Source: Paracoccus methylarcula
GTDB lineage: Bacteria > Pseudomonadota > Alphaproteobacteria > Rhodobacterales > Rhodobacteraceae
DNA: 64,000 nucleotides
Direction: 5' to 3'
NCBI RefSeq assembly: GCF_003007735.2
Contig: NZ_PXNQ02000007.1
Location: 124,001 to 188,000 of the forward strand
The notes below the pieces were generated by a model. That model was not told where the DNA came from and searched no databases. It saw only the letters and a list, made by a program, of their open reading frames with translations. The number at the start of each line of letters is the position of its first letter. Position 1 is the first letter of the stretch. The position numbers and the translations under genes are program-made. Positions 41,887 to 50,770 of the stretch are shown here, piece after piece.

Positions 41887-43029
41887 TCAGCCTTTCAGCG
41901 CATGGCTGGCGCCGTGCTGCTCCCATTCCGCATCCGGCACGATCACCAGCTTGCCCATGAAATCCGCTCCGCGATCGACAAAGAGCCGTTCGGCCTCGTG
42001 CAGTTCCGACAGTTTCATCGTCCCGGCCAGCACCGGGCGTAACCTCCCCGTGCGAATCCAGTCGATCAACTGGCGCGCCTCGGCCCGCGTGCCATGAGAT
42101 ACGCCGAAGATCTGCACCTGGTTCAGGTAGATCTGCGTCCACAGGACCTGCGTCACATTGCCCGCCGAAGCCCCGGCAATGGCCAGCCGCGGAGGCGTCC
42201 TGCGTGCGCCAAGGTCACGGCACATCGCGGCGATCAGACCCGGGGTGATGTCGCCGCCGACGAGATCCATCACCGCGTCGATGATCCGCCCGCCGGTCGC
42301 CCGCGCGATCTCGGCAGGCCAGTCCGTCACCCCCGTGCGGTCGATCACCGTCTTTGCCCCAAGTGCATGCAGCGCCTTGGCCTTGCCGGGACCCGAGACC
42401 GCATGCGGCACCGCGCCGATCACCCGGCACAACTGGATCAATGCGGTGCCGACCCCGCCTGATGCACCGGTGATCAGCACATGCTCGCCCGCGCTCACCC
42501 CGGCAGAGGTCAGCATGTGATAGCCGGTCTGCCACGAGCACATGCCAAGGCTGGCCAGTTCGGCATCCGACAGGTCGGGGTTGGGGACATGATGGACCTG
42601 GTCGGACGGAAAGACGCCATATTCGGCAAAGCCGCCATCCGCGCCATGACCGTAATAGTCCGGCGTCAGGTTCAGATGCGGATCATCGCCGCGATAGATG
42701 TTGAAATCCAGCAAGCCGCGCTCGCCGATCCGCGTGGGTGCTACGCCCTCACCTGCGGCCACGACATGACCCACGACATCCGCCCCCTGGATACGCGGGA
42801 ATCGCAATGTCTCGCCCGCCATCCGGAAACTGGTCGCCACGCCGGTGTCCTGCGTGGCGTAAAGACCCTCGCGCACCTTGCGGTCGGTATTGTTCTTGGC
42901 GGTGGCGGTGATGCGCAGCAGGACCTCGCCCGGTCCGGGCTCTGGCACCGGCATGTCGGTCCGCCATTCCAGCGCATCGATCCCGCCATGCCGGGTCAGG
43001 ACCATCGCCTGCATGTATCGCGGAATCAT
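41887..43029 (-). CDS. Zinc-type alcohol dehydrogenase / quinone oxidoreductase-like (MDR)
   Basis: The product has 380 residues from ATG 43029, preceded by AAAGGAACG; a longer open frame upstream runs through a repeat and is unlikely to be coding. Medium-chain reductase pattern: GroES-like N-terminal part (PVPEPGPGEVLLRITATAKN), the nucleotide motif HVLITGASGGVGTALIQLC, and QVQIFGVSHGTRAEA near the C-terminus. The usual structural zinc cysteines are absent, fitting the quinone-reductase or enoyl-reductase branch. The substrate is unknown. Confidence 0.85.
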   Translation of the reverse strand: MIPRYMQAMVLTRHGGIDALEWRTDMPVPEPGPGEVLLRITATAKNNTDRKVREGLYATQDTGVATSFRMAGETLRFPRIQGADVVGHVVAAGEGVAPTRIGERGLLDFNIYRGDDPHLNLTPDYYGHGADGGFAEYGVFPSDQVHHVPNPDLSDAELASLGMCSWQTGYHMLTSAGVSAGEHVLITGASGGVGTALIQLCRVIGAVPHAVSGPGKAKALHALGAKTVIDRTGVTDWPAEIARATGGRIIDAVMDLVGGDITPGLIAAMCRDLGARRTPPRLAIAGASAGNVTQVLWTQIYLNQVQIFGVSHGTRAEARQLIDWIRTGRLRPVLAGTMKLSELHEAERLFVDRGADFMGKLVIVPDAEWEQHGASHALKG

Positions 43030-43088
43030 CGCGGCGTTCCTTTCGTCATATTTATCGTGGACCTGCCGAAACGCATCCTGAACCAGGT

Positions 43089-43115
43089 CTTCTTCTCTGT
43101 CCAAATACCTCACGG
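43089..43115 (-). repeat. Dispersed repeat, copy 2 (tail part)
   Basis: Read on the minus strand, the motif is CCCGTGAGGTATTTGGACAG, then AGAAGAAG. It matches the tail of the element at 39296-39346, without the long palindrome. It lies in the gap between the MOSC and oxidoreductase genes. Confidence 0.55.
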
Positions 43116-43123
43116 GACGCGAC

Positions 43124-43729
43124 TCAATCGGCCCCGGTGATATCCCGTCCCGCTTCATCACCCCTTCGCAGCAGTTTCAGCCGGTCCGCCATGGTCACCA
43201 CGCCATCCCGAACGACGGCGCAGAGGATTCCGCGCAGGCGCAGACGGGGATGATCCTCCATGTTGATCCAGCGATAGGCATCCTCGCCGTAACGGCTCCG
43301 CCATTTGACACAGGCCGTGTTGAAAACGGCAGAGACCTGCAGCACCGCGCTCCCGGCCTCGATCAGGCTGCCGGGGGGCAGGTTGTCCAGGCTGGTGTCC
43401 AGATCGGCCACGATCGGATCGCCCGGATGCGGTGCGGCATCACCCGGCTGCCAGACCAGGTCGCAAACGCGGGAGGGCAGGATAGAGACCTGGATCGCCG
43501 GATCGGGCCGCCCATCGGGCAGACGCAACCAGGGATGCCGCAGCCACCGTTCGCCGGGAATGCCCTGATCGACGGTGAGGTGCAGCCGGTCCACGAATAC
43601 ACGCTGCCCGAAATCCGGGCGCTGGCACAGGTAGCGGATCGGGGCGTCATCCCGCGGTGCGCTGCATATGTGGGGCATCGCGGCCATGAGATCGCGAAGC
43701 GGTGGATGGCGTTTGATCGGCTGCGGCAT
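43124..43729 (-). CDS. MOSC-domain protein
   Basis: The product has 201 residues from ATG 43729. The MOSC (molybdenum cofactor sulfurase C-terminal) fold is indicated by GDPIVADLDTSLDNLPPGSL, VFNTACVKWRSRYGEDA with the conserved Cys, and LRLRGILCAVVRDGVV. Such proteins act in sulfur or moco-ligand chemistry, for example as YiiM-like reductases. No partner redox gene is adjacent, so a specific reaction cannot be assigned. Confidence 0.8.
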   Translation of the reverse strand: MPQPIKRHPPLRDLMAAMPHICSAPRDDAPIRYLCQRPDFGQRVFVDRLHLTVDQGIPGERWLRHPWLRLPDGRPDPAIQVSILPSRVCDLVWQPGDAAPHPGDPIVADLDTSLDNLPPGSLIEAGSAVLQVSAVFNTACVKWRSRYGEDAYRWINMEDHPRLRLRGILCAVVRDGVVTMADRLKLLRRGDEAGRDITGAD

Positions 43730-43742
43730 GAGGGGATCCGTC

Positions 43743-44096
43743 TCAGATGATCTCGAACACGGTTTCCTTCGGACGGCACAATGCCGAGCGCTTGGGGCCA
43801 AGCACGACCGGACGCTCGATCAGTTCGGGATGCTCGGCCATCGCCGCGATCAGGTCACCTTCCGTCAATTCGAGGTCGTCCAATCCAAGATCATGATAAG
43901 GCGTGTTCTTCTGTCTCAGCAACTGCCGTGCCCCGAGCCCCGTCGCAGCCAGGGCCTTGCGGAGTTCCTCCTGCGTCGGGGGTTCTTTCAGATAGTTGCG
44001 CACCAATGGCTCGATCCCGGCATCGCGCAGGGCATCCAGGACGAAGCGAGAGGTCGAGCATTTCGGATTGTGCCAGATCACATAGCTGCCGGACAT
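43743..44096 (-). CDS. ArsC/Spx-family arsenate reductase-like protein
   Basis: The product has 117 residues from ATG 44096 with AGGAG upstream. The active-site segment HNPKCSTSRFVLDAL carries the catalytic Cys, and later NYLKEPPTQEELRKAL, RQKNTPYHDLGLDD and RPVVLGPKRSALCRP are all typical of glutaredoxin-dependent ArsC. There is no arsR or arsB neighbour, so a general thiol-reductase role is also possible. It is 13 bases upstream of the MOSC gene on the same strand. Confidence 0.9.
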   Translation of the reverse strand: MSGSYVIWHNPKCSTSRFVLDALRDAGIEPLVRNYLKEPPTQEELRKALAATGLGARQLLRQKNTPYHDLGLDDLELTEGDLIAAMAEHPELIERPVVLGPKRSALCRPKETVFEII

Positions 44097-44217
44097 GGGA
44101 TCACTCCTTTCGATTTCGTCTCGGGGCTTCCAAAGGTTTGGGGGAATCGCCACGACGATATTCGGACAGTTTCACCCCCGGAACATGGTCGAGTTGTGGC
44201 AGCTCCGCTTTTCAGTC

Positions 44218-44718
44218 TCATCCCGCCAGGTCCTTGCCCATCAGCACCAGGTCATGGAAGCGCCCGAATTTCCAGCCCGCCGCCGGGATGCGCCCCCATT
44301 CGGCATAGCCCATCCGGGTATGGAAACGGATCGAGATCTCGTTGCTGGCGGTGATCCCGCCGATCATCAGCCGGTGACCCGCATTGCGGGCGTGGTCTTC
44401 GAGCGCCGTCAGCAAGAGCGCCGCGGCCCCCGTCCCGCGCGCCTCCGGGGCGAGGTTGATCGTGTGCTCCATGCTTCTCGCATAACCGCCGCCCGCGCGG
44501 AACTGGCTATAAGAGCCGAAACCGGTCACCTTGCCCTCTTCATCCTGCGACAGCAGGAAGGGATGGCGCGCCGCCTGACGGTCGCGGATGATGGCGGCGA
44601 TCTCGGACTCGTTGCGCTCGCTCGGCCAGAAGGTGATCGCGGTGTCGCGGATGATCGGGTTCCAGATCGTGGCGACGGCACGGGCATCCTCGGGATGGGC
44701 GGTGCGGATCAGGGTCAC
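44218..44718 (-). CDS. GNAT-family N-acetyltransferase (phosphinothricin-acetyltransferase-like)
   Basis: The product has 166 residues. It begins TLIRTAHPEDARAVATIWNP and has the acetyl-CoA pattern LAPEARGTGAAALLLTALEDHA, with RFHTRMGYAEWGRIPAAGWKFGRFHD at the end, characteristic of the Pat/Bar-like or methionine-sulfoximine acetyltransferases. The start overlaps the stop of the upstream glyoxalase-like gene (ATGA). The real substrate is unknown. Confidence 0.88.
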   Translation of the reverse strand: MTLIRTAHPEDARAVATIWNPIIRDTAITFWPSERNESEIAAIIRDRQAARHPFLLSQDEEGKVTGFGSYSQFRAGGGYARSMEHTINLAPEARGTGAAALLLTALEDHARNAGHRLMIGGITASNEISIRFHTRMGYAEWGRIPAAGWKFGRFHDLVLMGKDLAG

Positions 44719-45290
44719 AGCAGAACCTCGCCACTCGGAGTGGCAATGCGGGCCTTGAACTCCGCCGGGCCGGTCACCAGCGAGATGCGGGGATCGTCAA
44801 GCGGCAGGGACAGGGGCAAGGGCGCGCATATGGTCAGCCCGGTCAGGCGCAGCCCGTGATCGGGAAGCCTGTCCGAGGGATGCGGCCCGTCACCCCAATC
44901 TATGCGCATCGGCGTGGTGCCTTCGCCCGGCATCTGGCCGGTATCGGGCAGCGTGATCCGCCAGCGCAGATCGGCGCGGCTGACCTCGGCGATATGGGTG
45001 CCATCGGGCGCCTCCAGCGGGGATTGGCGCAGCACCCAACCGGCGATCCGGGGCGGGCCGGTGAAATCCCGCAGCCCGAACCAGCCGGGGCTGTCTGTGC
45101 AGGGGGCGTCCGGGTCGATGGCGATGAGCTCGATATACTCGCGAAGCCCGAGCGAAAGCAGCATGTTATGCGTGCCAAGCGCGGGATGCTTGCCGCCCGG
45201 CTGCAATTCGACCCCGAGCCGGTCCCGCAGCCATGCGGCACCCTCGTCAAGGCTGCTTGCGGCGATGGCGAAATGGTCGAATGCCAGCAT
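44715..45290 (-). CDS. VOC-superfamily (glyoxalase-like) protein
   Basis: The product has 191 residues. The N-terminal half is a VOC module (FDHFAIAASSLDEGAAWL, LGVELQPGGKHPALGTHN, LREYIELIAIDPDAP), while the second module is divergent. This is the glyoxalase-3-like family often annotated as VOC. It starts six bases after trpA ends and overlaps the GNAT gene, so trpA-VOC-GNAT may be one transcript. Function unknown. Confidence 0.82.
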   Translation of the reverse strand: MLAFDHFAIAASSLDEGAAWLRDRLGVELQPGGKHPALGTHNMLLSLGLREYIELIAIDPDAPCTDSPGWFGLRDFTGPPRIAGWVLRQSPLEAPDGTHIAEVSRADLRWRITLPDTGQMPGEGTTPMRIDWGDGPHPSDRLPDHGLRLTGLTICAPLPLSLPLDDPRISLVTGPAEFKARIATPSGEVLL

Positions 45291-45296
45291 ATGGGA

Positions 45297-46094
45297 TCAG
45301 CCGCGATGCGCTCCGGCTGCCAGGTCGCGGACGAAGGTGAGGATCTCAGGCACCGGGCGCCCTTCGCCGATCAGCTTGACGATGGCGCTGCCGACAACGC
45401 AGCCATCGGCGACCGAGGCGACCTTTTCTGCGGCCTCGGGGGTCGAGATGCCGAAGCCCACCACGACCGGCAGATTGGCCGCCGCCTTGATCCGCGCGAC
45501 CTCGGGTGCGACCTCGGCGGCATTGGCGGCCGGGCCGCCGGTGATGCCGGTGACGCTGACATAATAGACGAAGCCACTGGTGTTTTGGACCACGGCGGGC
45601 AGGCGGCGGTCATCGGTGGTGGGCGTCGCGAGGCGGATGAAGTTCAGCCCGGCGCGGGCGGCGGGAACGCAGAGCTCGTCATCCTCCTCGGGCGGCAGAT
45701 CGACGATGATGAGCCCGTCGACCCCGGCCTCTTTCGCATCGCGCAGGAACTGCTCCACCCCGCCCGGGCGCGCATAGATCGGGTTGTAATAGCCCATCAG
45801 CACGACCGGGGTGCTGTCATCCTGCTTGCGGAATTCGCGCAGCATGTCGAGGGTGCGGGTGACGCTGCCCCCGGCGGCCAGCGCCCGTTGTCCCGCAGCC
45901 TGGATGGTCGGGCCATCGGCCATCGGATCGGTGAAGGGCATGCCCAGTTCGATGATGTCGACACCGGCAGAGGGCAGGCCGCGCATGATCTCGAACGCGG
46001 TGGCGTCATCGGGGTCCGAGGCCATCATATAGGCGACGAAGGCCTTTTTGCCCTGTGCCTGAAGCTGTGCGAATCTGTCGTCTATCCTGGTCAT
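45297..46094 (-). CDS. trpA: Tryptophan synthase alpha subunit
   Basis: TrpA cleaves indole-glycerol phosphate to indole, which is channelled to TrpB. At 265 residues it has [19 protein letters not shown] with the catalytic Glu and Asp region, [26 protein letters not shown], and [13 protein letters not shown]. trpB is 5.2 kb away on the other strand with trpF, so the two subunits are not co-transcribed here. Confidence 0.97.
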   Translation of the reverse strand: MTRIDDRFAQLQAQGKKAFVAYMMASDPDDATAFEIMRGLPSAGVDIIELGMPFTDPMADGPTIQAAGQRALAAGGSVTRTLDMLREFRKQDDSTPVVLMGYYNPIYARPGGVEQFLRDAKEAGVDGLIIVDLPPEEDDELCVPAARAGLNFIRLATPTTDDRRLPAVVQNTSGFVYYVSVTGITGGPAANAAEVAPEVARIKAAANLPVVVGFGISTPEAAEKVASVADGCVVGSAIVKLIGEGRPVPEILTFVRDLAAGAHRG

Positions 46095-46302
46095 GGCCCG
46101 CCCCTGAAATCCGTTCCGGCAGGATTAGCCTGCATATGCGTGCGGTGCAATGCGGGGCGAGGCCGAGATGCCGGGGTTTCGCCGCCCGCCCGCACGGATC
46201 CCGGCAGCCGTGGGCATTTGTCCGGATGCCGGAGCGTGAAAATCGAAACGCCCCGAAGGCGTCTGAGGCGTGGCAGGGGAAAGGGCAGGGACGGGAGTGC
46301 GG

Positions 46303-46527
46303 CTAGTCACTCAGGCTGAGTCTTTTCTCGATACGCTCGACCCTCAAGGTCAGTTGGGCGATCCCGCTGTCCTGCGACACTTCGGAACGCATGAAGGCAG
46401 CCATATGCTCCTTGATGCCCCTCATGTCTGTCTTCACATCGGTTACATCATTCGCCACATGGCCCAGATTGGCCTGTATAGCCTTCAAATGCTCCAAAAG
46501 CAGCTCATTCGTGACGTTATCGCTCAT
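46303..46527 (-). CDS. Small coiled-coil protein
   Basis: The product has 74 residues from ATG 46527 (MSDNVTNELLLEHLKAIQAN). It is almost wholly amphipathic helix with heptad spacing (VANDVTDVKTDMRGI, LTLRVERIEKRLSL). Short proteins with an NELLLEHLKAIQ-like start are common in proteobacteria and have no assigned function. The neighbours do not suggest a role. Confidence 0.7.
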   Translation of the reverse strand: MSDNVTNELLLEHLKAIQANLGHVANDVTDVKTDMRGIKEHMAAFMRSEVSQDSGIAQLTLRVERIEKRLSLSD

Positions 46528-46676
46528 CTTCAACCTTCGAACCCGCAACGACGATATGGGCATTCTTCCCGCTCATCGCCAGGAGGATGCGCATTTTGCC
46601 CACCCGTTCCGGCGCAGTATAGCACGCCATCTCTCAATTCAAAGTTTCCCTTGGCAGCAAGGAAACCGGATGGCGG

Positions 46677-47114
46677 TCACCCTTGTTCACCCGCTTCCTC
46701 GGCTTCGACCACCAGCATCCAGCTTGCGCCGAACCGGTCGGTCAGCATGGCGAAGGACTGGGCAAAGAAGGTCGGGCCGGGCTCCATCCTGACATGCCCG
46801 CCCTCGGCCAGCCCGTCGAAGATCCGCCGGATCTCGGCCTCGGACGGCAGCGTGACGGCGATGGAGGAGCCGGCCATGCGCTCGCCGCCGAATTGCGGGG
46901 GATTGTCGCAGCCCAGGAGCCGACTACCATCGGGCAGGGTCAGTTGCGCATGCATGACCCAACCGGCCTGGTCGGGTTCGAGCGGCGGCATGCCGGTCGC
47001 CTCGGGCAACTCGTCAAAGCGGTTGAGCTGCGCCTCGCCGCCGAACAGGCTTGCATAGGTGCTGAATGCCTCGGCGCATTCGCCCTGGAATGACAGGTAA
47101 GGGATGAAAGTCAT
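46677..47114 (-). CDS. PhnB-like VOC protein
   Basis: The product has 145 residues of the PhnB/3-demethylubiquinone-methyltransferase-like VOC family: IPYLSFQGECAEAFSTYASLFGGE, WVMHAQLTLPDGSRLLGCDN, GPTFFAQSFAMLTDRFGASWML. It probably folds as a paired beta-alpha-beta dimer; the substrate is unknown. The gene is divergent from ychF. Confidence 0.88.
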   Translation of the reverse strand: MTFIPYLSFQGECAEAFSTYASLFGGEAQLNRFDELPEATGMPPLEPDQAGWVMHAQLTLPDGSRLLGCDNPPQFGGERMAGSSIAVTLPSEAEIRRIFDGLAEGGHVRMEPGPTFFAQSFAMLTDRFGASWMLVVEAEEAGEQG

Positions 47115-47196
47115 GGCTCCTCCTGTTGGGCCGCGGGGTGGACTTGTGCCGGGCCTCAGCCTAAGTAACCGCCGAGATCAGGAAAGGTTGCTTGAA

Positions 47197-48294
47197 ATGG
47201 GTTTTCGGATGGGGATCGTGGGGCTGCCGAATGTCGGCAAATCCACGCTGTTCAACGCGCTGACGAGAACGGCCGCCGCGCAGGCCGCGAATTTCCCCTT
47301 TTGCACGATCGAGCCGAATGTCGGCGAGGTCGCCGTGCCCGATCCGCGCCTGGACAGCCTGGCCGGGATCGCGGGCAGCAAGCAGATCATCCCGACGCGG
47401 ATCACCTTCGTCGATATCGCCGGGCTGGTGAAGGGCGCCAGCAAGGGCGAGGGGCTGGGAAACCAGTTCCTGGCCAATATCCGCGAGGTAGACGCCATCG
47501 CCCATGTGCTGCGCTGTTTCGAGGATGGCGATGTGACCCATGTCGAGGGCCGGGTCGATCCCATCGCCGATGCCGAGGTGATCGAGACCGAACTGATGAT
47601 CGCCGACATGGAATCGATCGAACGGCGGTTGTCCGGCCTGACCCGCAAGCTGAAGGGCGGCGACAAGGAGGCGGTGGCGCAGGAGCGGCTGCTGAAGCTC
47701 GCGCTGGCGGCGCTTGAGGACGGCAGGCCCGCCCGCAGCGTCGAGATCAGCGAAGAGGACCGCAAGGCATGGAACATGCTTCAGCTTCTGACCTCGAAAC
47801 CGGTGCTCTATGTCTGCAACGTCGCCGAGGACGAGGCGGCGACCGGCAATGACTGGTCCGCCAAGGTGGCGGAGATGGCGGCATCGCAGGGTGCCGGGCA
47901 TGTGGTGATCTCGGCCCGGATCGAGGAAGAGATCAGCCAGCTTGACGCCGAAGAGGCGCAGATGTTCCTGTCCGAGATGGGACTTGACGAGGCCGGTCTC
48001 GATCGGCTGATCCGCGCGGGTTACGACCTGCTGGGCTTGCAGACCTATTTCACCGTCGGCCCGAAAGAGGCGCGCGCCTGGACCATCCGCAAGGGCACGC
48101 TTGCACCGCAGGCGGCGGGCGAGATCCATGGCGATTTCGAGAAGGGCTTCATCCGCGCCGAGACCATCGCCTTTGACGACTATATCGCAGGTAATGGCGA
48201 GGCAGGCGCGCGCGAAGCCGGCAAGCTGCGCGTCGAGGGCAAGACCTACGAGGTCAAGGACGGCGACGTGCTGCATTTCCTCTTCAATGCCTGA
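47197..48294 (+). CDS. ychF: Redox-regulated ribosome-binding ATPase YchF
   Basis: The product has 365 residues from ATG 47197, with AAAGG upstream. YchF is an Obg-like P-loop protein that prefers ATP and binds ribosomes. It shows G1 GLPNVGKSTLFNAL, the switch region NFPFCTIEPNVG, VDIAGLVKGASKGEGLGN, and a C-terminal TGS domain (KEARAWTIRKGTLAPQAAG, DVLHFLFNA). The length matches the family exactly. Confidence 0.97.
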   Translation: MGFRMGIVGLPNVGKSTLFNALTRTAAAQAANFPFCTIEPNVGEVAVPDPRLDSLAGIAGSKQIIPTRITFVDIAGLVKGASKGEGLGNQFLANIREVDAIAHVLRCFEDGDVTHVEGRVDPIADAEVIETELMIADMESIERRLSGLTRKLKGGDKEAVAQERLLKLALAALEDGRPARSVEISEEDRKAWNMLQLLTSKPVLYVCNVAEDEAATGNDWSAKVAEMAASQGAGHVVISARIEEEISQLDAEEAQMFLSEMGLDEAGLDRLIRAGYDLLGLQTYFTVGPKEARAWTIRKGTLAPQAAGEIHGDFEKGFIRAETIAFDDYIAGNGEAGAREAGKLRVEGKTYEVKDGDVLHFLFNA

Positions 48295-48352
48295 TTGGCC
48301 GTGATCCGCGTGTTTGCTATGCAGAGGGCGATTTAGCGAAAGGATCACCGCC

Positions 48353-49156
48353 ATGAGCTGCGCCTGCGGACATCACCATCCCCGTCACGATCACGGCGGC
48401 GAGGGCGTGCCGATTGCCCTGGTCCGGCCCATGATCGCGCTGACGGGGCGGCTGATCTGCTCGGATACCGCGCAGATGATGACCGCCCTGTCGCTCTTGC
48501 CGGATCATGTCGCGCTCAGCCGCGCCGAGCCCGGCTGCCTGCGCTTCGATATCTGGCAGGACGACGATCCGATGATCTGGCATCTGTCCGAACTGTTCAC
48601 CGACGCCGATGCCTTCGCGGCGCATCAGGCGCGGACGGGCGCCAGCGAATGGGGCAGGCAAAGCACCGGTATCGAACGCGATTTCGACAGGCGCGAGATC
48701 CGGCCGACAGTCCGGCCCGAGCAGGTCCCGGATGTCCATGCGATCGATGCGCTGCTACGCGATGCTTTCGACGGCGGCGATGAGGCGCGGCTGGTCGCGG
48801 AACTCCGCCGTCAGGGCGATCTGAGCCTGTCCCTGGTCGCCGAGGCCGCTGGCACGGTCATCGGCCATCTGGCCCTGTCGCCGCTGACCGGCGATGCCGA
48901 GGCTTTTGCACTGGCTCCGTTGGCCGTTGCGCCCAAGATGCAAAGGCTGGGGATCGGCGGTGCGCTTGTCCACGAGGCCCTGGGACGGGCAGGGAAGACG
49001 CCGGTGCTGGTGCTGGGCGATCCCGCCTATTACAGCCGCTTCGGCTTCGTTCCCGCCGAGTTGAACTCACCCTATGCAGGGCCCCATCTGCAGGTGCATG
49101 GCGAGCTCGCCTCGGGCAGCGTGATACGCCATGCGGGTGCCTTTGCCGCATTGTGA
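48353..49156 (+). CDS. Fusion protein: antibiotic-biosynthesis-monooxygenase domain plus GNAT acetyltransferase
   Basis: The product has 267 residues from ATG 48353 (AAAGGATC upstream). A Cys/His-rich leader (SCACGHHHPRHDHGG) could bind metal. Residues about 30-110 form an ABM-type ferredoxin-like domain (ALSRAEPGCLRFDIWQDDD, IWHLSELFTDADAFAAHQ). Residues about 120-267 are a GNAT domain (LAPLAVAPKMQRLGIGGALV, VLGDPAYYSRFGF) of the YhbS type. The combination in one chain is unusual. Function unknown. Confidence 0.8.
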   Translation: MSCACGHHHPRHDHGGEGVPIALVRPMIALTGRLICSDTAQMMTALSLLPDHVALSRAEPGCLRFDIWQDDDPMIWHLSELFTDADAFAAHQARTGASEWGRQSTGIERDFDRREIRPTVRPEQVPDVHAIDALLRDAFDGGDEARLVAELRRQGDLSLSLVAEAAGTVIGHLALSPLTGDAEAFALAPLAVAPKMQRLGIGGALVHEALGRAGKTPVLVLGDPAYYSRFGFVPAELNSPYAGPHLQVHGELASGSVIRHAGAFAAL

Positions 49157-49356
49157 TTCGGCGGCGTGAGCAGCCCGAAAGGCCCGGACAGGGTGCCAAT
49201 TGCCGCGAATTTGGATAATATCCGGCTTGCGTGTTTGCCAGAAAGCTGGCATCGCTAGGGGAACCCTTGCGTTGTTTCTTGCGTTGCCAAAGTGTTAGGT
49301 GGGAAGCTGCCAGCTCTGCGGCTGCCGCCATCACCACCGCTGTCCTGGGAGGTAAA

Positions 49357-49640
49357 ATGATCCGGTCCGAGCTTATCCAGAAAATCTCTGATGATAACCC
49401 GCATCTTTTCCGGCGAGATGTCGAAAAGATCGTCAGCACCGTCTTCGACGAGATCATCGACGCATGGCACGGGGGGACCGGGTCGAACTGCGCGGTTTCG
49501 GTGCATTTTCTGTGAAAAAACGCGATGCCCGCATCGGCCGCAACCCGCGTACCGGCGAATCCGTCGAGGTCGAGGAAAAGCATGTGCCTTTCTTCAAGAC
49601 CGGAAAACTGCTGCGTGACCGGTTGAACGGCGACGCCTGA
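49357..49640 (+). CDS. ihfB: Integration host factor beta subunit (frameshifted)
   Basis: This small DNA-bending nucleoid protein acts with IHF-alpha in recombination, replication and transcription. ATG 49357 has GGGAGG upstream. The N-terminus [18 protein letters not shown] is typical, but at about 49464 GACGCATGGCACGG lacks one A (should be GACGCAATGGCACGG). Repair gives ...[20 protein letters not shown] and then [19 protein letters not shown], ending LNGDA at 49640. The repaired protein has about 94 residues, the normal length. As written, the protein would stop early. Confidence 0.95.
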
Positions 49641-49702
49641 TCGTCCTAAGTAGAGACCTTCGGGAAGGGCGCGACATCCTCGCGCCAGCAAAGGGGATCC
49701 AG

Positions 49703-50122
49703 ATGCGCTTTCTTCGCCTGTTGTTCATCGTATTGCTGGCCATCATCCTGGTGGCGGTGGCTCTCGCCAATCGCGGGATCGTGACGCTGAATGCGTTCCC
49801 GGCGAATCTGGGGCAGTATCTTGGCGGCAGGTGGTCGATCGAACTGCCGCTCTTCCTTGTCATTTTCCTTGCCGTGGCCTTTGGCATGCTGATGGGGCTG
49901 ATCTGGGAATATCTGCGCGAGGCGCATGTCCGGCGCGAGGCCCGCAACCGCAGCGCCGAAGTGGCGCGGCTGGAACGCGAGGTCGGCAGCCTGCGCGAGC
50001 GTCATGCCAATCCCCGCGACGAGGTTCTGGCGATCATCGACAAGCCCAAAGCCGGGACCGCTTCGCAATCCGCCGCTTCGACGGGGCCCGCTTCCGGCAC
50101 GACGTTGCCAGCGGCACGTTGA
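49703..50122 (+). CDS. LapA-domain membrane protein
   Basis: The product has 139 residues with two membrane helices (RLLFIVLLAIILVAVALANRG, LPLFLVIFLAVAFGMLMGLI) and a cytoplasmic coiled-coil tail (EVARLEREVGSLRERHAN). It is a lipopolysaccharide-assembly-protein-A-like (DUF1049) protein, probably linked to envelope assembly. Its place between ihfB and trpF is common in alphaproteobacteria. Confidence 0.88.
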   Translation: MRFLRLLFIVLLAIILVAVALANRGIVTLNAFPANLGQYLGGRWSIELPLFLVIFLAVAFGMLMGLIWEYLREAHVRREARNRSAEVARLEREVGSLRERHANPRDEVLAIIDKPKAGTASQSAASTGPASGTTLPAAR

Positions 50123-50128
50123 CGCCCG

Positions 50129-50770
50129 ATGGCACAGGTCAAGATCTGCGGCCTGCGCGAGCCGGAACATGTCACCGCCGCGCTTGATGCCGGGGCGCGG
50201 TATCTGGGCTTTAACTTCTTTCCGAAATCTCCCCGCGCCGTAAGTGGCGCGCAGGCGGCAGAACTGGCGGATATGGTGCCCGCCGGAATCGCCCGGGTCG
50301 GCCTGTTCGTGAATCCCGAAGACGCGCTGCTCGAATCGGTGCTGGCCGAGGTTCCGCTGGACATGATCCAACTGCATGGCGGGGAAACCCCGGAGCGCGT
50401 GACCGAGATCAAGGCGCGTTTCGGTCTTCCGGTGATGAAGGCGGTGGGAATCGCCACCCAGGAGGATTTGCCGCAGCTGATCGATTACGGGACGGTGGCG
50501 GATATGCTGCTGGTCGATGCGAAGGCTCCGAAAGACGCGGTTCTTCCGGGCGGCAACGGGCTGGCCTTTGACTGGCGCCTGCTGGTCGGCCGCCGCTGGC
50601 TGAAGCCATGGCTGCTGGCCGGGGGGCTGACTCCCGCGAATGTGGCCGAGGCGATCCGGCTGACCAAGGCGCCCGGCGTCGATGTCTCCTCCGGGGTCGA
50701 AACCGCGCCGGGGCAGAAGGATTCCGGCCTCATCCGCGATTTCATCGCTGCCGCAAAGGAGGCGCCATGA
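50129..50770 (+). CDS. trpF: Phosphoribosylanthranilate isomerase
   Basis: TrpF catalyses the Amadori rearrangement in tryptophan synthesis. The product has 213 residues. KICGLREPEHV carries the catalytic Cys; DMIQLHGGETPE, MLLVDAKAP, LAGGLTPANVAEAI and GVDVSSGVETAPGQKD are all conserved. It is coupled by an ATGA overlap to the next acetyltransferase gene, and trpB follows that. Confidence 0.97.
   Translation: MAQVKICGLREPEHVTAALDAGARYLGFNFFPKSPRAVSGAQAAELADMVPAGIARVGLFVNPEDALLESVLAEVPLDMIQLHGGETPERVTEIKARFGLPVMKAVGIATQEDLPQLIDYGTVADMLLVDAKAPKDAVLPGGNGLAFDWRLLVGRRWLKPWLLAGGLTPANVAEAIRLTKAPGVDVSSGVETAPGQKDSGLIRDFIAAAKEAP

Noticed and set aside
43030..43161. Upstream extension of the oxidoreductase gene to 43161
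   Set aside because: It runs through a dispersed repeat; ATG 43029 has a good ribosome binding site and matches the family start.
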